Of a stretch of DNA of 64,000 nt, positions 8,487 through 16,501 are shown one piece after another (position 1 is the stretch's first letter; each line of letters begins with the position of its first letter). Below the pieces are notes generated by a model that made no database searches, was not told the origin of the DNA, and saw only the letters and a program-made list of their open reading frames with translations. This DNA comes from Trinickia violacea (GTDB lineage: Bacteria > Pseudomonadota > Gammaproteobacteria > Burkholderiales > Burkholderiaceae): contig NZ_CP040077.1 of NCBI RefSeq assembly GCF_005280735.1, forward strand, positions 806,001 to 870,000. Direction: 5' to 3'. The translations under genes were made by a program, and so were the position numbers.

Positions 8487-9785
8487 ATGAGTTCGATACG
8501 TCGTCAATTGCTGTTCTGGCTCGTCGCGATCGTCATCGCGGGCGTGGGCCTCGCGGGCTGGCTGATCTATCGGCAGGCGCTGGCCGAAGCCAACGAGCTG
8601 TTCGACTACCAGCTGCAGGAGATCGCCGCTGCGCTGCCGTCGGAGCCATTTGCGCAAATCCTCGGCGCGCATTCGGACGCCGACGAGGGCGTCGTGATCC
8701 AGATCTGGAATCGCAACGGCGCGCTGATGTACTACTCGCATCCGCGCGCACCGCTCGCGCCGCGCGCCGAGCTGGGCTTTTCGACGGAGCGCACCGACCG
8801 CGGCGAATGGCGCGTGTACGGCGCGATCGTCGGCGATAACGTCGTGCAGCTCGCGCAGCCGCTTTCCGTGCGCAACCGGCTTGCGGCGAACGTCGCGCTG
8901 CGCACGCTGTGGCCGTTGATCGTCGTGTTGCCCTTTCTCGGTCTGGCCGTATGGGGGATCGTCGGACGCGGCCTCGCGCCGCTCGCGCGCGTGACGCGCG
9001 CGCTGGAAACGCGCCGCCCCGAGGCGCTCGAACCGCTTCCGGACGAACGCTTGCCGCTCGAAGTGCGGCCGCTCGTGCGCGCATTGAACGGGCTGCTCGC
9101 GCGCCTTTCGGCCGCGCTCGATACGCAAAAAGCGTTCGTCGCCGACGCCGCTCACGAATTACGCACGCCGCTCGCGGCCGTGCAGATCCAGTCGCAACTG
9201 GTCGCGCGCGCGCACGACGACGACGCGCGCCGCGAAGCGCTCGCCGATCTGCAGGCCGGCGTGACGCGCGCCACGCGTCTTGCCGAGCAATTGCTCGCGC
9301 TCGCGCGTGCCGAGCCGGATGGCGCGGGCGCGAAACAGTCGGTCGACCTGCGCCAGCTCCTCACCGATTGCGTGGCCGCGCACGCGCCGCTCGCGCAGCG
9401 GCGCGCGATCGATCTCGGCTTCGAAGAGGCGGAGTCCGCGACCGTGGCGGCCGATGCGGAAGCGCTGCGCGTGATGTTCGGCAACCTGCTCGACAACGCC
9501 GTGAAATACACGCCGGAGGGCGGCCGGATCGATGTATCGCTCGCGCTCGATCCCGACGGCCATCCGCGCGTGGGTATTGCCGACAGCGGCCCCGGCATTC
9601 CGGAGGACGAACGCGAGCGCGTGTTCGACCGCTTCTATCGCGACACCTCGGCGCGGGCGCGCACCGACGTGTCGGGCAGCGGCCTGGGGCTCGCGATCGT
9701 CAAGCGCATCGCGGTCCAGCACGGCGTCGAGATCGAATTGGACGACGCACCGCTCGGCGGCCTCCTCGTCAGCGTGCGGTTCTGA
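8487..9785 (+). CDS. Sensor histidine kinase, QseC/PmrB-like
   Basis: The membrane partner of the upstream regulator, 432 residues. It has a first membrane helix at about 10-27, a periplasmic sensing domain to about 138, a second helix at about 142-160 and a HAMP-like linker. The phospho-acceptor His223 lies in the H-box FVADAAHELRTPLA; the N-box is NLLDNAVKYTPEGG, and the G boxes are ADSGPGIP and GSGLGLAIVKRI. This architecture (2CSK_N-like sensor, HisKA, HATPase) matches QseC/PmrB kinases. The signal sensed is not evident. It is in an operon with the regulator. Confidence 0.94.
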   Translation: MSSIRRQLLFWLVAIVIAGVGLAGWLIYRQALAEANELFDYQLQEIAAALPSEPFAQILGAHSDADEGVVIQIWNRNGALMYYSHPRAPLAPRAELGFSTERTDRGEWRVYGAIVGDNVVQLAQPLSVRNRLAANVALRTLWPLIVVLPFLGLAVWGIVGRGLAPLARVTRALETRRPEALEPLPDERLPLEVRPLVRALNGLLARLSAALDTQKAFVADAAHELRTPLAAVQIQSQLVARAHDDDARREALADLQAGVTRATRLAEQLLALARAEPDGAGAKQSVDLRQLLTDCVAAHAPLAQRRAIDLGFEEAESATVAADAEALRVMFGNLLDNAVKYTPEGGRIDVSLALDPDGHPRVGIADSGPGIPEDERERVFDRFYRDTSARARTDVSGSGLGLAIVKRIAVQHGVEIELDDAPLGGLLVSVRF

Positions 9786-9867
9786 GCGGCGCGCTCAGTG
9801 CGCGCGCGATTGCGTCCCGCCGTGTCCCAGATGCGGCATTTTGGCCATATTTCTGCCGCAATTCGTC

Positions 9868-9884
9868 GTTAAGACTCCTTTAAG
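9868..9884 (+). promoter_or_regulatory. PmrA/QseB-like box upstream of degP
   Basis: The sequence GTTAAG-N5-TTTAAG gives two TTAAG half-sites as a direct repeat with an 11-bp period. This fits the published PmrA/BasR/QseB box (YTTAAK-N5-YTTAAK) except for the first base. It lies 43 bp before the degP start and just after the genes for a QseB/PmrA-like regulator and its kinase. Binding is inferred. Confidence 0.55.
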
Positions 9885-9927
9885 ACAGCACCCTTACTCT
9901 GCGTACGTCACCCAGGAGGTTCCTTCG

Positions 9928-11415
9928 ATGAATACCAAGATTCTGTCTCGCAGCGCAGTCGCCATCGCGGTCGCCGTTGCGTTGTCGGCGGGATACGTCG
10001 CCGGCACCCGCCATACCGACCCGCAGATCATCCAGTCCGCCCAGGCTGCGGCGCTGATGCCCGCCGAAGCTGCCGCGAAGACCGGCATCCCCGATTTTTC
10101 CGGTCTGGTCGAAACCTATGGCCCGGCCGTCGTGAACATCAGCGCCAAGCACGTCGTGAAGCAGGTGTCGCAGCGCCAATCGATGCAGCAGTTGCCGATC
10201 GATCCGAGCGACCCGTTCTACCAGTTCTTCAAGCACTTCTACGGCCAGATGCCGGGCCAGGGCGGCGATGACGGCGGCCAGGGCGACCAGCCGAGCGCGA
10301 GCCTCGGCTCCGGCTTCATCATCAGCCCCGACGGCTACATCCTGACCAACGCGCACGTGGTCGACGGCGCGAATGTCGTCACCGTCAAGCTGACCGACAA
10401 GCGCGAATACAAGGCGAAGGTCGTCGGCGCCGACAAGGATTCGGACGTCGCGGTGCTCAAGATCGACGCGAAGGACCTGCCGACCGTGAAGATCGGCGAC
10501 CCGCGCCAGAGCAAGGTCGGACAGTGGGTCGTCGCGATCGGCTCGCCATACGGCTTCGACAACACGGTGACCTCGGGCATCATCAGCGCGAAGTCGCGCT
10601 CGCTGCCTGACGAGAACTACACGCCGTTCATCCAGACCGACGTGCCGGTGAACCCGGGCAATTCGGGCGGTCCGCTCTTCAACCTGCAGGGCGAGGTGAT
10701 CGGCATCAACTCGATGATCTACTCGCAGACGGGCGGCTTCCAGGGCCTGTCGTTCGCGATTCCGATCAACGAGGCGATGAAGGTCAAGGACGAGCTCGTC
10801 AAGACCGGCCACGTGAGCCGCGGGCGCCTTGGCGTCGCAGTGCAGGGCCTCAACCAGACGCTCGCCGACTCGTTCGGGCTGCCAAAGCCGAACGGCGCGC
10901 TCGTGAGCTCGGTCGATCCGGGCGGCCCGGCCGCGAAGGCGGGCCTGCAGGCGGGCGACGTGATCCTCGCCGTGAACGGCACGGCGATCAACGATTCGAC
11001 CGATCTGCCATCGATGATCGCGGGCATCAAGCCGGGCAGCAAGGCCGACGTCCAGATCTGGCGCGACAAGTCCAAGAAGGACGTGACGGTGACGATCGGC
11101 GCGCTCACGGATACGAAGGTGGCCTCGAACGACACGCAGGCGCAGGAGCAAGGGCGTTTGGGCGTGGCGGTTCGTGCGCTGACGCCGCAGGAAAAGAGCG
11201 GCGCGTCGCTCACGCACGGGCTGCTCGTGCAGCAATCGTCGGGGCCGGCGGCAACGGCGGGCATCCAGCCGGGTGACGTGATTCTCGCGGTCAACGGCCG
11301 TCCGGTGTCGAACGCGGATCAACTGCGCGAGATGATCGCGAAGGCGGGCAATAGCATCGCGCTGCTGATCCAGCGCGACAACGCCCAAATCTTCGTGCCG
11401 GTCGATCTCGGCTGA
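9928..11415 (+). CDS. degP: Periplasmic serine protease/chaperone DegP (HtrA/MucD)
   Basis: A periplasmic quality-control protease of 495 residues that degrades misfolded envelope proteins. It has an N-terminal signal segment, the trypsin-like catalytic triad visible as TNAHVVDG (His), DSDVAVLKID (Asp) and GNSGGPLF (Ser), and two PDZ domains with GVAVQGL and GVAVRAL starts and repeated GDVILAVNG strands. A Q-rich loop (PGQGGDDGGQGDQ) precedes the protease strand. The reading frame opens far upstream inside the kinase gene, but ATG 9928 has AGGAGGT at 9914-9920 and begins a signal sequence, so it is the start. A TTAAG direct repeat upstream suggests control by the adjacent two-component system. 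Confidence 0.95.
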   Translation: MNTKILSRSAVAIAVAVALSAGYVAGTRHTDPQIIQSAQAAALMPAEAAAKTGIPDFSGLVETYGPAVVNISAKHVVKQVSQRQSMQQLPIDPSDPFYQFFKHFYGQMPGQGGDDGGQGDQPSASLGSGFIISPDGYILTNAHVVDGANVVTVKLTDKREYKAKVVGADKDSDVAVLKIDAKDLPTVKIGDPRQSKVGQWVVAIGSPYGFDNTVTSGIISAKSRSLPDENYTPFIQTDVPVNPGNSGGPLFNLQGEVIGINSMIYSQTGGFQGLSFAIPINEAMKVKDELVKTGHVSRGRLGVAVQGLNQTLADSFGLPKPNGALVSSVDPGGPAAKAGLQAGDVILAVNGTAINDSTDLPSMIAGIKPGSKADVQIWRDKSKKDVTVTIGALTDTKVASNDTQAQEQGRLGVAVRALTPQEKSGASLTHGLLVQQSSGPAATAGIQPGDVILAVNGRPVSNADQLREMIAKAGNSIALLIQRDNAQIFVPVDLG

Positions 11416-11456
11416 TTGCCGGAAACCGTTGCCTGCAGGCATCGGAGGCTGTTCCT

Positions 11457-11496
11457 AACGCGCCGCACCGTCCTACCATGGACGGTGCGGCGCGTT
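11457..11496 (+). terminator. Rho-independent terminator after degP
   Basis: A perfect 17-bp inverted repeat (11457-11473 and 11480-11496) with a 6-nt TACCAT loop, ending in GCGTT then CATTTC. It starts about 40 bp after the degP stop. Confidence 0.85.
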
Positions 11497-11594
11497 CATT
11501 TCAGGCGCGCAAATTGCTGCTATTGGAGCGAATCACGCCCAATGGCGGCTATCGGGCAACCCCTTCGAATCCAATCACGACGAAAGGAGACGCA

Positions 11595-12083
11595 ATGAAC
11601 ACGCCAAGCAACAAGCGAGCGGCGATCGCGGCGGTTGCCGCCGCGCTCGCACTCGGTGCGGCGGGCGGCGCGTTTGCGCAGTCGAGCGCGGTGGGCGGCA
11701 CGACGACCGACAACAGCAGCGCCGGCAACGCGAACGGCGGCGGCATGCCGCAGATTCAGCAGCAAGGCGATGTGTCGTTCGTGTCGGGCGGCGTGGGCAG
11801 CGACGAGTCGGCCGCGCTCAGGCGGGCCCAGCACGACTGGCCGCTGGCCATGCGCTTCACCGGACCGAGTTCGGAATTTCTGGCGGACGTGCACGTGAGG
11901 ATCGTCAACGCGCACGACGGCGAAGTGCTCAATGCGCAATCGCGCGGGCCGTATATGCTCGTCAAGCTGCGTCCCGGCCGCTACACTGTGCACGCGACGT
12001 ATAACGGCCAGGATCAGAAGAAAACGGTAACGATTTCGGGCAGCGGCAGTACCAAAGCCGACTTCTATTGGAACGCCCTTTAG
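11595..12083 (+). CDS. Small secreted protein with carboxypeptidase-regulatory-like fold
   Basis: An exported protein of 162 residues. The N terminus is a clear Sec signal (basic NKR, then an Ala-rich core, cleavage near GAFAQ at about 29). A low-complexity Ser/Gly/Asn part follows, and residues about 85-160 look like a small beta-sandwich: VHVRIVNAHDGEVL, PYMLVKLRPGRYTVHATYNGQ, KTVTISGSG. That pattern resembles carboxypeptidase regulatory-like or DUF4198-type domains. The function is unknown. ATG 11595 has AAAGGAGA at 11583-11590. The gene is flanked by two terminators, so it is probably monocistronic. Confidence 0.75.
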   Translation: MNTPSNKRAAIAAVAAALALGAAGGAFAQSSAVGGTTTDNSSAGNANGGGMPQIQQQGDVSFVSGGVGSDESAALRRAQHDWPLAMRFTGPSSEFLADVHVRIVNAHDGEVLNAQSRGPYMLVKLRPGRYTVHATYNGQDQKKTVTISGSGSTKADFYWNAL

Positions 12084-12152
12084 GCGCCAGCCATAGGGAA
12101 TTTCCAGTAGCGATCGGAAGCGCGCACAAGCGATACGAGTTTCGCCCATAAT

Positions 12153-12179
12153 AAAAGCCACGGACGCCGTGGCTTTTTT
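12153..12179 (+). terminator. Rho-independent terminator
   Basis: Hairpin with arms AAAAGCCACGG (12153-12163) and CCGTGGCTTTT (from 12168), followed by a T run. It closes the small secreted protein gene. Confidence 0.9.
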
Positions 12180-12353
12180 GTCGACCCGAGTTAGCGATTA
12201 ACGTCTTACTCGGGTCCCACGCAGAGCGAGCGCTGCAAAAAAAGCCGTCGGCCCACGCACCGGCCGTATCCAAACACACGCCCTTGGCCGTCGCACACGA
12301 CGCGGCGGCACATCGGCTGCACAGGCCGCGCACGAGATGTACAGGGGAACGCA

Positions 12354-12713
12354 ATGACGAACGTCGACGACCGTCGGATTGAGATCGTGCCGAACCGCCA
12401 TCGGGTGCGGGTGATCCACTATGGCGTCACGGTTGCCGATACCCTGCACGCGCTCACGCTTCGCGAAACGGGTCTTCCCGACGTCATTTATTTCCCGCGC
12501 GAAGATGTCAACATGGCGCGTCTCAAGCGTTCTGACCACACGACGTTCTGTCCCTACAAGGGGCATGCAGCGTATTTCCATTTGCAAACCGAGGACGGCC
12601 TCGTCGAAAACGCGGTTTGGACCTATGAAGAACCGCTCGATATGGCCACCAAAATCAAAGGGTATTTGGCGTTTTATGCATCGCGAGTCGATCGCATCGA
12701 TCAGACGTCTTGA
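12354..12713 (+). CDS. DUF427 domain protein
   Basis: A cytosolic protein of 119 residues belonging to the DUF427 family, a small beta-rich fold found widely in bacteria. Typical motifs are RVRVIHYGVTVADT, the strand VIYFPREDVNMARL, HTTFCPYKGHAAYFHL (the strongly conserved cysteine-proline-tyrosine-lysine-glycine region) and AVWTYEEPLDMATKIKGYLAFY. The biochemical role of the family is not settled. It is followed after 34 bp by a CoxG-like gene and the two may be co-transcribed. Confidence 0.85.
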   Translation: MTNVDDRRIEIVPNRHRVRVIHYGVTVADTLHALTLRETGLPDVIYFPREDVNMARLKRSDHTTFCPYKGHAAYFHLQTEDGLVENAVWTYEEPLDMATKIKGYLAFYASRVDRIDQTS

Positions 12714-12747
12714 TCCCGCGACCGCGCGTTCATAGGGGGAAATCGCC

Positions 12748-13509
12748 ATGGAACTGAACGACGCGTTACGCATTCCGCTTGCACCGTCCGCGGTCTGGGA
12801 CGCGTTGCAGGATCTCGCGCTGTTGCGCGCGAGCCTCGAAAACTGCGAATCGTTCACGCGCCTCGTGGGCGGCGAGTATGCGCTGACGCTGACGGTGCCG
12901 CTCGGTCCGCTCAGGGCGCGCTACGACGTGCGCGCGCACGTGGCGAGCCAGAACGGGACGGTCGTCGACGCGCCGCATCGCACGCTCAACTTCAAGGCGC
13001 GCGCGCCGGGTGTCGGCGCCTTGCGAGGGCAGATCGACGTCGCGCTGCGGGCGGATGCGCAGAGCGGCGCTGCGTCGGCAGACGCTCGCCAAGCCGAGCC
13101 CGCCACGCGGATCGACTACTCCGTCTGGGCGACGCTCACCGGGCCGCTTGCCGAACTGCCGCCGCGCCAGATCGAAAACGCGATGCACGAACTGGCCGAC
13201 GATTTTTTCACGGAATTCTGCGCGGTCGTGCAGGCGAAGCACGGGCAGGGGCCGAACCGGGCGCGCGGCGAGCATGGCCGCCGTCAGCACGTCTTTCTGC
13301 GGCCGATCAATCTGGCCGGCATCGCTCGCCGCGCCTACTCGCACGGCGCCGGCGGGACCCTGACCGGCCGCGCCGCCGGCGCGCTGGTCAGCACCCGCGC
13401 TCACGGGCTGCATCGCGGACATGAACCGCACGCGATGCCCGCGTGGGCGTGGGCGGCGATGGTCTTCTTCGTCGCGGTGCTGCTCTATGCGTCGCGCTGG
13501 TTCGGCTGA
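12748..13509 (+). CDS. CoxG/SRPBCC-family protein with C-terminal membrane anchor
   Basis: A 253-residue protein starting with a SRPBCC/CoxG-like ligand-binding domain (about 1-165: MELNDALRIPLAPSAVWDALQD, then the helix IENAMHELADDFFTEFC). CoxG proteins are linked to carbon monoxide dehydrogenase maturation or membrane attachment, but there are no cox genes here, so that role is not implied. After a basic, Gly/His-rich linker (about 170-225) a single membrane helix ends the protein (AWAAMVFFVAVLLYA). ATG 12748 has GGGGGAAA upstream. The function is unknown. Confidence 0.75.
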   Translation: MELNDALRIPLAPSAVWDALQDLALLRASLENCESFTRLVGGEYALTLTVPLGPLRARYDVRAHVASQNGTVVDAPHRTLNFKARAPGVGALRGQIDVALRADAQSGAASADARQAEPATRIDYSVWATLTGPLAELPPRQIENAMHELADDFFTEFCAVVQAKHGQGPNRARGEHGRRQHVFLRPINLAGIARRAYSHGAGGTLTGRAAGALVSTRAHGLHRGHEPHAMPAWAWAAMVFFVAVLLYASRWFG

Positions 13510-13571
13510 CGCGCCGGCCCGTTTCTTTTAGCGCGCCGGGCAGTCGATCCGGCGCGCGTCCCCTCCGATGT

Positions 13572-14570
13572 TCAGGCGCCGCGGAACTCCCGCCGGTACG
13601 CCGATGGCGACGTTTTGAGCGTGTCGGCGAAGTGCTGGCGCATCGATACCGTCGAGCCGAAACCCGCTGCTTCGGCGATCGCGTCGACTGATTGCTCCGT
13701 CATCTCCAGCATTTGCTGCGCTCGCGAGAGGCGTGTGGCGAGGAGCCACGCGCTGACCGTCGTCCCCGTTGCTTGCCGGAAGCGCCGCGTGAACGTGCGC
13801 CGGCTCATCAGTGCGCGATCGGCGAGCGAGTCGAGCGTATGCGGCTCGCGCAGATTGGCGCGGACCCAGTCGAGCAGCTCGGCGAGCCGGCCGTCGCGCG
13901 CGTCCGCAACGATCGGCTGCTCGATGAACTGCGCTTGCGAGCCTTGCCGATGCGGTGGCACGACGAGCCGCCGCGCGGTGTAGCTCGCCGCCTGCGTGCC
14001 GCAGCGCTTGCGCAGCACGTGCAGACAGCAGTCGATGCCTGCCGCGGTGCCGGCCGATGTCAGGATATTGCCGTCATCGACGTAGAGCACGCCCGGGTCC
14101 AGCTTGACGCTCGGGTAGCGGCGGGCGAACGCGTCGGCCCAGGCCCAGTGGGTCGTGGCGGGGCGGCCGTCGAGGAGGCCCGCTTCCGCCAGCACGAACG
14201 CGCCGAGGCATAGGCCGACGAGTTGCGCGCCGCGCGCGTGAGCGGCGCGCAAGGCGTCGAGGAGGGCGGCGGGCGGCGCTTCGCCGGTGTCGCGCCAGCT
14301 CGGAACGACGACGATATCGGCGTCGTCGATCGCATCGAGACCGTGGGGCGCGGTGATCGTAAAGCCGACGGTCGTCGTCAGCGTGCCGGGTTCGGCGGCG
14401 CATACGCGCAATTCGAAGGGCGGCACGCCGCCGGCGCTGCGGTCTTCGCCGAAAACGAGGCACGGCACGGACAGGTGGAAAGGGCTGATGCCGTCGAATG
14501 CCACCACGGCAACGACGTGCGTCGCGGCGGCCTTCGCTCCTGGCCTGGCAGTGGAAGTCTCTTGCGGCAT
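13572..14570 (-). CDS. GlxA-type transcriptional regulator (DJ-1/PfpI domain plus AraC HTH)
   Basis: A 332-residue regulator with an N-terminal DJ-1/PfpI-like amidase domain (about 18-190; the nucleophile-elbow-like segment is GAQLVGLCLGAFVLAEAGLLDG) and a C-terminal AraC-type DNA-binding domain (about 225-330: SLADRALMSRRTFTRRFRQATG, then IAEAAGFGSTVSMRQHF). FtrA/GlxA-family members sense small metabolites and activate neighbouring operons. It is divergent from a cysteine-hydrolase gene 153 bp away, which is its most likely target. Confidence 0.88.
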   Translation of the reverse strand: MPQETSTARPGAKAAATHVVAVVAFDGISPFHLSVPCLVFGEDRSAGGVPPFELRVCAAEPGTLTTTVGFTITAPHGLDAIDDADIVVVPSWRDTGEAPPAALLDALRAAHARGAQLVGLCLGAFVLAEAGLLDGRPATTHWAWADAFARRYPSVKLDPGVLYVDDGNILTSAGTAAGIDCCLHVLRKRCGTQAASYTARRLVVPPHRQGSQAQFIEQPIVADARDGRLAELLDWVRANLREPHTLDSLADRALMSRRTFTRRFRQATGTTVSAWLLATRLSRAQQMLEMTEQSVDAIAEAAGFGSTVSMRQHFADTLKTSPSAYRREFRGA

Positions 14571-14723
14571 CGCTGACGCTCCGTCAATGGTGTTGGCCCG
14601 ATTCTAGCGAATATTGTCATTCGGGCCGCTATCTGCCACGCGCGTAAAAGCGAAGAATGGCTTCCGTCGCTGCTTTGGCGAACGAAGCGAAAACGAACAT
14701 CAACCTCGAAAAGGAGCCGCACC

Positions 14724-15380
14724 ATGTCCCAAGCCACCCCGCGCCGCGCGCTGATCGTGATCGACGTCCAAAACGAATACGTGACCGGCGATCTGCCGAT
14801 CGAATACCCGGACGTCAACGTGTCGCTGGCCAACATCGGCCGCGCGATGGATGCCGCGCACGCCGCATCGGTGCCGGTCGTCGTCGTGCAGAACTTCGCG
14901 CCGGCCACCGCGCCGATCTTTGCGCGCGGCTCGGAGGGTGCGGAACTGCATCCGATCGTCGGGTCGCGCCCTCGCGCCCACTACCTGGAGAAGTCGCTGC
15001 CGAGCGCGTTCACCGGCACCGATCTCGCCGATTGGCTGAAGGCCAACACCATCGACACGCTGACCGTCGTCGGCTACATGACCCACAACTGCGACGCGTC
15101 GACGATCAATCACGCGCTGCACGCGGGCTATGCGGTGGAGTTTCTGTCGGACGCGACCGGCTCCGTGCCGTATGAGAACGCGGCGGGATTCGCGAGCGCC
15201 GAGGAGATCCACCGCGTGTTCAGCGTCGTGCTGCAATCGCGCTTTGCGGCGGTGCTCGGCACCGACGAGTGGATCGCCGGGCTCGCGTCCGGTGCGCTGC
15301 CGCAGCGGGGCTCGATCTACGCATCGAACCAGAAGGCTCGCGAGCGGCGCCTGCGGCAAAAGGAAGCGGAGCAGGCGTAA
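14724..15380 (+). CDS. Isochorismatase-like cysteine hydrolase
   Basis: A 218-residue cytosolic hydrolase of the isochorismatase/nicotinamidase superfamily. The probable catalytic triad is Asp in ALIVIDVQNEY, Lys in YLEKSLPSAF, and Cys in VVGYMTHNCDAST. The substrate is not clear from sequence; relatives act on N-carbamoyl compounds, nicotinamide or isochorismate. ATG 14724 has AAAGGAG upstream (14710-14716). Divergent orientation next to a GlxA regulator suggests substrate-induced expression. The C-terminal 20 residues are basic and charged, longer than in many relatives. Confidence 0.85.
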   Translation: MSQATPRRALIVIDVQNEYVTGDLPIEYPDVNVSLANIGRAMDAAHAASVPVVVVQNFAPATAPIFARGSEGAELHPIVGSRPRAHYLEKSLPSAFTGTDLADWLKANTIDTLTVVGYMTHNCDASTINHALHAGYAVEFLSDATGSVPYENAAGFASAEEIHRVFSVVLQSRFAAVLGTDEWIAGLASGALPQRGSIYASNQKARERRLRQKEAEQA

Positions 15381-15452
15381 CGCCAAGCGGCGAGGCGCTT
15401 GGCGGACGACAGTGCGCCAGGTGCCGCCGCGACGGACGCGCGTCCTCGCGTG

Positions 15453-16100
15453 TTATGCGTCCGGCGCCGGCCCGCGCAAGGCGGGGCTATAGCGCAGCAT
15501 GTCGAAGCACGCGTCGACGAGCTGCTCGGAATGCGTCGCGATATCGAACTTGTCGGGCAGGACCAGCATATCGCGCAGGAATCCGCCGACGAACGCATGC
15601 AGCATGGTTGCCGCCTTTTGCGTGTCGAGGTCGGCGGGCAATTGGCCTTTCGACACGGCGTTCTTCAAGCCGCCTTCGATTTTCTGGAGACCGTCGCGCA
15701 TGTTCGTCTGATGACGCGCCATGACGGGGCCCATGTCTTCGACGAATTCACACTTCAGCAACAGGATGTCGAACACACGGCGCTGTTGCGGGTCGGTGGC
15801 CGTTTTGCGCAGGCACAGGTTGACGATCTCCTTGAGCCGGCCGAGCGGATCGGCTTCCTGCGGATCGAGCGACGCCGCGCCGAGCTCGTCGAGCGGCAGC
15901 AGCACGCGGTCGAACATTTCCGTGAACAGGTCACCCTTGTTGGCGAAGTGCCAATAGATGGCGCCGCGCGTCACGCCTGCGTACTGCGCGATGTCACCGA
16001 GCGATGTGCGCGATACGCCCTTTTCGAAGAATACGTGTTCCGCGGCATCGAGAATTCGATGCCGTGTTTCCTGGGCTTCTTCCTTGGTTCGTCTGACCAT
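15453..16100 (-). CDS. bpeR: TetR-family repressor of the RND efflux operon (BpeR/AcrR/TtgR-like)
   Basis: A 215-residue TetR regulator. The N-terminal HTH (about 10-55) reads RHRILDAAEHVFFEKG, SLGDIAQYAGVTRGAIYWHFANKGDLF, the motif of AcrR/TtgR/BpeR repressors. The C-terminal ligand domain is helical. It is divergent from an RND pump operon and an AcrR-like operator lies over the pump promoter at 16220-16243, so it is very likely the local repressor released by pump substrates. The name follows the BpeR-BpeAB-OprB arrangement of Burkholderia pseudomallei. Confidence 0.88.
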   Translation of the reverse strand: MVRRTKEEAQETRHRILDAAEHVFFEKGVSRTSLGDIAQYAGVTRGAIYWHFANKGDLFTEMFDRVLLPLDELGAASLDPQEADPLGRLKEIVNLCLRKTATDPQQRRVFDILLLKCEFVEDMGPVMARHQTNMRDGLQKIEGGLKNAVSKGQLPADLDTQKAATMLHAFVGGFLRDMLVLPDKFDIATHSEQLVDACFDMLRYSPALRGPAPDA

Positions 16101-16219
16101 TTTGCGTTTTGACTCTCTACCAGATGGGGCGGTGAGGTCTTTCTCAATTTAACTATATAGAGAACGGTCTGTGAGCAGTTTCTACTCGTCCTGATCGTCC
16201 CAACATGCGAGTGTACTTT

Positions 16220-16247
16220 TACGTACATTCGTGATTGTATATATAAT
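16220..16247 (+). promoter_or_regulatory. Efflux operon promoter with overlapping AcrR/TtgR-like operator
   Basis: A 24-bp imperfect palindrome TACGTACATT-CGTG-ATTGTATATA (16220-16243) closely resembles the known AcrR operator. It overlaps a promoter with TTTACG (16218-16223) and TATAAT (16242-16247) at an 18-bp spacing. The start of bpeA lies about 250 bp downstream, leaving a long untranslated leader. The rest of the 401-bp intergenic region (16101-16501) has no evident gene. Confidence 0.65.
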
Positions 16248-16501
16248 CATGCCGACGATCGAATAGCCTAGCTGTAAACCCGGGTAATATCCGTCCCTGT
16301 TGCCTGCCCCAAAGGCAAATCACCGCGCCTTGTCACGGCGGTGTCATGCGGCGCTTTCTTGGCGCGGCGCACTGCGCCGTCGGCCCTGACGAGCGCATCC
16401 GGGCTATCGATCCAACGTCTCACGACGTATTTGTGCTGCGCGTTCCGCGGGGGCAGAAGCGCGGGCACACATTTTTCTCAGTCATTGACAGAGGTCGCTC
16501 C

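Noticed and set aside
9532..9927. Upstream extension of the DegP frame
   Set aside because: It overlaps the kinase gene in another frame; ATG 9928 has a strong ribosome binding site and starts the signal peptide.
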